Origin: Membranipora membranacea
Taxonomy: Eukaryota > Bryozoa > Gymnolaemata > Cheilostomatida > Membraniporidae
Reading direction: 5' to 3'
Length of the DNA stretch: 64,000 bases
NCBI GenBank assembly: GCA_914767715.1
Contig: OU612075.1
Location: 7,318,001-7,382,000 of the forward strand
The notes under the pieces were generated by a model. It saw only the letters and a list, made by a program, of their open reading frames with translations, was not told the DNA's origin and made no database searches. Below are positions 58,155 to 64,000 of the stretch, piece by piece (the first letter of the stretch is position 1; each line of letters begins with the position of its first letter). The translations under genes and the position numbers were made by a program.

Positions 58155-58282
58155 AATAGGCAAAAGCCTACATGTGCAGTGGAATGAAAATTGCTTATTA
58201 ATAATCAATGTAGCTCTCGTCTGTGTATGTGATTATTAATAATCAATTTTCTTCCCACAGCACATGTAGGCTTTTGCCTATT
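58155..58282 (+). repeat. Near-perfect 52-bp inverted repeat between the peroxidase genes
   Basis: Left arm 58155-58206 starts AATAGGCAAAAGCCTACATG; right arm 58231-58282 is its reverse complement with a few mismatches; the spacer is 24 bp. Likely a foldback element or a strong RNA hairpin. Confidence 0.85.
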
Positions 58283-58774
58283 ATCAGGATTTACAGAACA
58301 ATAATAATGATAATCTTCATTCTGCCAGCTGATTCCTGATAAATATGATGAAGTGTTCAGGGCGTATTTGTCGTACCATGTGGGTTGACCCATTTGTGGT
58401 CTGTCCTAGTGAATTTGTTGGTGCTGAGCAGTTGGCAATCTCAGGTTTTATAAAACGTTAGATTTAATTATTCTAATAATCTTTGAATGTTGATATTTTA
58501 TATCAAAATATCAACTATTTGATTTATATTAGAGTTGTATTTATGTCGCATTTGAGTCAGATATATATGATTGATATGAGTGGAGAGTGTATATAGGTAA
58601 AATGCGGGTTGCTTTTAGGAAGAAGACTATTTGAATTGTATTTAGGTTATATTTTTGCAGAATAACTCAAATTATGAATAAAAACAAAATATAATATACA
58701 TCTTCTGTACAGCAATCTAAATTCTACATTGAAAAATACCCTCATCTCAATCTAACATGGCATGCCCTAACTTC

Positions 58775-58988
58775 CACACTGATCATGTGATATACTGTTG
58801 CATGTATATCTCTGATCGATAGAGAGTGAATTAATTCACTTAGTAAGAGTACCATCACAAGGAATTTGGTGTAACGACCTGTGTTCAATTTTACTAATTA
58901 GTGGTGGGTACATGTTAGGTTCTGCTACTTAATTGACTCTAACGATCAGAGATATATGTGATAATTGTGTAATCTTGATGTCAGTGTG
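58775..58988 (+). mobile_element. MITE, CACACTG family, inserted at the POX2 stop codon
   Basis: Starts CACACTGATCATG and ends GATGTCAGTGTG. The flanks are CCTAACTTC (58766-58774) and CCTAACCAC (58989-58997), 7 of 9 matching. The right flank contains the POX2 stop codon, so the element forms the start of the POX2 3' UTR. Confidence 0.82.
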
Positions 58989-58989
58989 C

Positions 58990-59923
58990 CTAACCACTAG
59001 GAGGACTGATACCGAGGCTACGCCATGTCGTTCGACATGTCACCTCTAAATCCTTTGCAGTGCATGGAGCTCCACCGCAGGTGCACTTTTGTGTTATCTT
59101 TGTACTTCCTTGACAGGTACAGTCACCCCTCCTGATACAGGTACGGGTCGTCACTCTGCTTCCTGTAAATAAATAAAGGTGCAATTTATTTGTTTATCAT
59201 TTATACATCTATTTATTTATTGAGATTGTATTCTGAAAGTTTACAGCTAGCAGCAGTTGTTAAAAAGCAACTTGTTGACATTCGAGATGAAAGATTAAGT
59301 GTGCTAATACTTTAGTGTGGAACATTTGTAGCTAAGCTGTTCTAGCTTAAATGTCTATCAGTACCACTGAACAAAAATCACTTGTTGACAAAGCGCTGAC
59401 AGTAATGTCTATTTATGTTCAAAGATGTTGCAAGATACATCAATTTTTAAGTCCAGATTGTCCATGCTCTAACTTACATGTTTAAACTATGAATTTGCTC
59501 CTTTACAATACCATTTTATTTAGCCCAATAATCGGTGGCAGACAGGTTTCTGCAACCAATCAAGTCGGGTTCCCTATTTTATCAGGCTGATACAGTAAAT
59601 TAGTCTTAATAATGCCTGTCTTGGCAAGATTTTTTGGAAGGGGGATGGGGATCGGGATTGAGAACAAAACTTCTCAACTCTGGCGTCGAGTTGTCATGAC
59701 AGGCTACTGAGGTCAATACTCACCAAATCCAACACAGCAGTCAGTCGTACCAGTGGTCTGCCAGCGACAGGGTGTAGAGCTAGTCGGTGCTGGTCGACTG
59801 TTAGTAGGGCGGAGTATATTCGTCAGCTTTGTCAGCTGTGAGGGAGTCGTAGTTTGTCCTTCTCCCCATAGGTTCAGGTTCAGAGGTGTCAACTCTGAGC
59901 ATTTGACTTCACGAGTTCTTCCC
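58990..59923 (-). CDS. POX2 Cys-rich C-terminal extension
   Basis: The last two POX2 exons (59923-59724 and 59162-58990) carry about 100 residues absent from POX1. First is a Thr/Pro-rich linker (QTTTPSQLTKLTNILRPTNS ... PAPTSS), then a cysteine cluster: TPCRWQTTGTTDCCVGF, then RTCIRRGDCTCQGS, ITQKCTCGGAPCTAKDL and VTCRTTW. The spacing suggests a small disulphide-bonded secreted module; I do not recognise the family. The stop TAG is at 58992-58990 and falls inside the target-site duplication of a mobile element. Confidence 0.85.
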
Positions 59924-62900
59924 CTGAGATATAAAGTGAGTAGTGAACCTTACATAAATGTATGTGTGGGCAGAAAACTCCAATATTCATATAGACAAAA
60001 GATCTGTAGTTATGAATAGGTTACTTGGATCATGAATGGGGCAATTCAGCAGGCAATTTAGTCAGCATCACATTTTCTCGGCATATTACCTTTATATTTG
60101 TGTTGTGCTACATTTTTTCTGCAGTGATCCCACAATGACAGCTTTTTTTCCCTTTTTTTTTTAATACTTTATTGGAAAAAATGATTGAATTGTTATAAAT
60201 TCACATTGCAGCATGTAATATTGTAATAAGGCTTTCTTGAAAGAAAATTCGTTTATATAGTGATGCTGCGTAAAGTAAAACAGTTTAGGGTAAGAAGAGT
60301 GGTGGATGGTTTTCATCAATCACTTCAACTTTGAATCACACTGACATCGAGATTACACTATTAACATGTGTATCTCTGATCGTTAGAGTCAATTTAGTAG
60401 CAGTACCTAACATGTACCCACCCCTAATTAATAAAATTGAACACGGGTCGTCACACCAAATTCTTTGTGATGGTACTACTACTAAGTGAATTAATTCACT
60501 CTCTATCGATCAGAGATATACATGCAATAGTATATCACGTGATCAGTGTGACTTTGAATAACAGTTTTAAAAAAAGAGTAATTTTGCTCACTGTCACCAT
60601 TTCATGAGTGAGGATAACTGGGGGAAAACTAGAAAATTGGGAAACCTCAGTCATGTGTTCCGATCTCGGTCCTGCATTGAAAGGGAGAAAATGTTTTAAG
60701 ATAAAAAATTACTTACGATTGAAGAGTAAAGAAGGCGTTGTTATTTACTCTGTCCATTCCGGATGCCTCACATAGTAACTGGTGATATTTATAATCTTTT
60801 ATTGCTTTGATTTGATCTGTAAGGAATAAGTCATTATAGTCACCATGAATATATTGCTAGAAGACAACTTTGCAAAACAGCAAAAGATTAATTGAAATGG
60901 TGAAAATGCTATTCCTGTCCATAGGATATAATTATTTTGGGCACTATCCAGCACCATAAATACTTGTAAAGGCTATATTGCTTGGTGGGTGCTGACCATA
61001 TAGAAAATAGAGAAATAATCTTCTATATTGAATGGGAAATTTATGACTGGGAATCATACCACCGCAACCTATGTATATGTCAAAGTATAAATGCCCAGTG
61101 TGACATACTGATTAAATCCTTGTCATGATTCTCACACTTATATTTCTGAAAATTCCTCAATTTGCCAACTGTAAACCGACAGGAAATCATCACCTAGCTT
61201 TAAAAGTCTATTTGTAAGATTCTCTTGATTTTTTTTCTGTCGTTTTCTTTTTAATGGCATGATCTTATTTGTCGCCGGTGTGACTTTGGTCGGCTAAAAA
61301 ATAAAGTATAAGAAAAAAAAAGTTAGTGTAACCTACCTGTATTAAGTCCACCCTGAGTATTCTCAAAGTAGAATCTATCTCCTCTCATAAGTCTCGAGAA
61401 TCCATCACCGAGGATGTTAGCGAATAGCTCGCCTACAAAAGCTCCGGGCATTGGCACCTCTGTAACACCTAGATGAAATAACAAAATAAAAATATTGATG
61501 AAGAAAAATAAATACAATAAAAATAAATATACCTGATCGCTTTCAATGCCATTATCTCCGTTCTCCGTATTCTGTAAATATTCTTTTCATCATCTTCGAC
61601 TTTGTTCAAAGATCATGAGAATTTGGGGAATTATCTATCATTAGGACGATCGAAATGTTGTCGAGCAATGCAAAGGACAACTACTACCCGCCTTGGCAGC
61701 CGGAAACTAATTGAAAGCTTTACATCTTTTAATTAATCTATTGTTTACTATTTTCTATATTACTCCTGATGTTACCCTAAAGTAGCTAATAATACTGGTA
61801 CTTACCTCCTATATACAGTTCAATATCTTCGACACTGGTGTAGGCTTCTTTCAGCCCATTCACAACATCATGAGAGTGAGTGGCAAATAAATCATTAAAA
61901 GATCGAGCAACACTCAGACCATAGTGACGTCTACAATGTATAATCATTTTCATTAAAGAGGCAGGATATGTGTTTGGGTTATATTTCAATGGATGGTCAG
62001 AGTAGATCAAGTTTGATTCGTTTTATATGTATTGGGAGTTGCTCTCCTTCCACTGCAGACTATCAATATAGGGGGAGCAATTCTGAATCAAACTTGGTCT
62101 ATGGTCAGAGGCACAAATAAAAAATTAATTGCAATTTCTGCCCAGTATTACAAATCAATAAAGTTAAAATGGATCCTGCAATGCAGACATATATCTAACA
62201 TAACTCTTTGTTCTTAGACATTTGACTGAAGATAAGTTACTCACCTGTAGTCGAGATAAGACGCGAATCCATGATCTCTTCCACGGTTTATGTTGAGCGA
62301 GACGATGTCTTTTTTACCCCTAAACAACCTGTCTCTCATCTGCAGACAAACAAAAGCAAACACAACACTGTTTCAGAAGACCATGATAACACAAAGAGAG
62401 GATGTCCTCAGGGGCATCGATAGCCAATACGTTGGCTCTGATTGGCTGATGGGTAGCCAATCAGATAAGAGCAAACACATTGGCCTGGGCATTGAGGGCA
62501 TACCTTACGAGCCTCTCAAGGTCAGACCGAAATCATCCGTTTAGATAATCAACTACAAGATTGAACAAAAGAATAAAAAACTCACTGCAGCAGGGAACTT
62601 GTTGTCAGCTTTCCATGGTCTGTCAATCATGAGCCCCTTCAAACAAGCAGCGATTCCTGAAAAATAAAACGAGGTGTTATTTTTGAAAAATAAAGACTTT
62701 GTGGGACCTCATAATAGAAATAATAGAAGTGTTCATCAACGAATAGTGACTCATAGCTTTTCAGTATAAATAATATGCATCCTTACATATACCTCGTATC
62801 AGCATTAGCCATAGCAGAAGCAGAAGAAAATTTAAAACAGATCAATACTTTTCATTAGAATTATCATCTGTAAACAGAAATGTGAGTTGTGGCCTCTATA

Positions 62901-63789
62901 TACATGAGTAGACAACAAACTGATGATGTATAAAACATTAAGCTTAAGTGAATCAGCTCCAGAATGTGGTTAGTCTGAGCCCTCCAGATTCTTGCCTTCT
63001 GCCCGAGGGTAGGGATACGATTGTTCATTCGACTATCTCCCTGTTATCAAGTACAATGGTTTTATTGTGGATGATACTAACCTTTTTGATAAATCAGTGA
63101 TTGATGATTGATAAAAGCTGTGGAAAGACTGTAGACATCTGTATTTCCATTGCTATCTACTGCTGATAACTGCCCGTCAATCAAAGAATGTCCGAATCGC
63201 ATAGCTGCTCCTGCCATCTCATTGCTGTTTGAAAAATTACAATCTTTTTGTATCAAGTGTGGTCTACAGATCATAAGCGATTGGGTTCTTTGTTAATCAA
63301 CATTTTTTAAGCGCGACGGCCAAACAAAAAAAGGCATGTTTGAAGGTTTCTCCTGAACCCAGTTTGAAAATCATAAGGGTTATCAATGGGTGGTCATTCC
63401 AGCTGAACTGTTCCAGGTTTTTTCAACGAAGAGAGACATTTGGGAGACAATTATCTTTCTTCATAGCATCACAGTTATTTCAATACCATAGAGAACTGCG
63501 AACAATGATGAATATATAAATTTAGATCTAGCAAAGTCTCAAAATATGACATAAATAAATACAATATCAATCAGCGATTATACATAGGCAAAGATGCAGT
63601 TGTAATAAGTTGAAGTTTGATATTAATTTTCTTTTTTCAAACTTACAGAACCGAAGGGTTAACACTTTCATCGAATCCTTGGTAGTTGTTCAGATTGTAC
63701 TTGGCAACGTTTCTATTTCCGATTATTATAGGGAGCCATTCGTAGTAATGTATGTTAGCCATTATGCCATTGATAATTCTACGTGTTTC
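58990..63789 (-). CDS. POX2: tandem animal haem peroxidase paralogue (3' half in window)
   Basis: Exons in gene order: 63789-63647, 63224-63082, 62656-62586, 62339-62245, 61930-61806, 61468-61337, 60816-60717, 59923-59724, 59162-58990; 393 aa visible, the 5' half lies beyond 64000. The sequence parallels POX1 closely: ETRRIINGIMANIHYYEWLP is identical, followed by LNEMAGAAMRFGHSLIDGQ, MRDRLFRGKKDIVSLNINRG then RDHGF, RRHYGLSVARSF, VEDIELYIGG, GDGFSRLMRGDRFYFENTQG and LLCEASGMDRVNNNAFFTL. The shared intron positions and phases show a tandem duplication. The distal His, catalytic Arg and proximal His exons are outside the window, so activity cannot be judged. Same enzyme class as POX1: H2O2-dependent oxidation, probably secreted. 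Confidence 0.93.
60337..60550 (+). mobile_element. MITE, CACACTG family, youngest-looking copy (perfect 9-bp TSD)
   Basis: 214 bp, CACACTGACATCGAG at the left end and GATCAGTGTG at the right. ACTTTGAAT flanks it exactly on both sides (60328-60336 and 60551-60559). Located in the POX2 intron between 60717 and 59923. Confidence 0.88.
62003..62100 (+). mobile_element. 98-bp foldback element with 10-bp direct repeat
   Basis: Starts TAGATCAAGTTTGATTC and ends GAATCAAACTTGGTCT, with inner arms GAGTTGCTCTCC and GGGGAGCAATTC. ATGGTCAGAG flanks it exactly on both sides (61993-62002; 62101-62110). It is a member of a family scattered through the window and lies in a POX2 intron. Confidence 0.75.
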
Positions 63790-64000
63790 CTACAAATGTG
63801 AATAGTAATAAATGTTGAGAATGACGACATTAATTGTCATTGATAATTTGTGGCAGAACTGTAATGATAGTCTACATGCAAAATTTACAAACCGCGGAGC
63901 CCGAGATAATCGGAGAAGAAACAGAAAGAAAGGGGAGGGGAGGAATTTGGGAGATATTTGATCTGAATTTTTTGAGTATGGTTGAGACACAGGAAGATTT

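Larger units (their letters stand above)
55430..58774. other. Intergenic region between POX1 and POX2
   Basis: No gene seen. It contains the SINE at 56290-56453, the inverted repeat at 58155-58282 and a C tract near 57585-57600. Regulatory sequence for POX1 presumably lies in its low-coordinate part. Confidence 0.6.

Overview
Animal genomic DNA. Coding sequence is broken into many short exons with GT..AG introns of roughly 100 to 2,700 bp. Introns are AT-rich and full of small inverted-repeat elements, tRNA-derived SINEs and satellites. The gene content (a LRRK/ROCO kinase and secreted animal haem peroxidases) points to a metazoan, most likely an invertebrate. I cannot name the species.

Region 1 (1-44848, + strand) is almost one whole gene: a multidomain LRRK-family (ROCO) protein kinase. 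I placed 48 consecutive exons whose phases agree and which join into one open frame of about 2,479 codons ending in TGA at 44846-44848. Domain order is ankyrin repeats, leucine-rich repeats, Roc GTPase, COR, an acidic linker, a protein kinase, and a C-terminal region that probably corresponds to the WD40-like part. The 5' end lies outside the window.

Region 2 (about 44849-45888) is a convergent 3'-3' junction. The poly(A) signals of the kinase gene and the first peroxidase gene cross over.

Region 3 (45889-64000, - strand) holds two tandem animal haem peroxidase genes. POX1 (54944 down to 45889, 15 coding exons, 663 aa) is complete. It has a signal peptide and keeps the distal His, catalytic Arg and proximal His, but lacks the acidic residues that make covalent haem ester bonds in myeloperoxidase. 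POX2 (63789 down to 58990) is the 3' half of a close paralogue with the same exon structure. It carries a Cys-rich C-terminal tail that POX1 lacks.

The mobile-element layer is unusually readable. Several non-autonomous families show terminal inverted repeats and target-site duplications directly: TTAA families (27972-28258; 31196-31842; 40363-40739), an 8-bp TSD element (25730-26073), a 9-bp TSD family with CACACTG ends (for example 60337-60550), and a 98-bp foldback with a 10-bp direct repeat (62003-62100). One TTAA element contains a 261-bp nested insertion whose empty site is preserved in the second copy. One CACACTG element inserted at the stop codon of POX2. Two large satellites sit in introns of the kinase gene: a 9-bp repeat beside the Roc switch II exon and a 1.9-kb 25-bp repeat inside the kinase domain.

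I found no bacterial-type operon, CRISPR array, rRNA or convincing functional tRNA.
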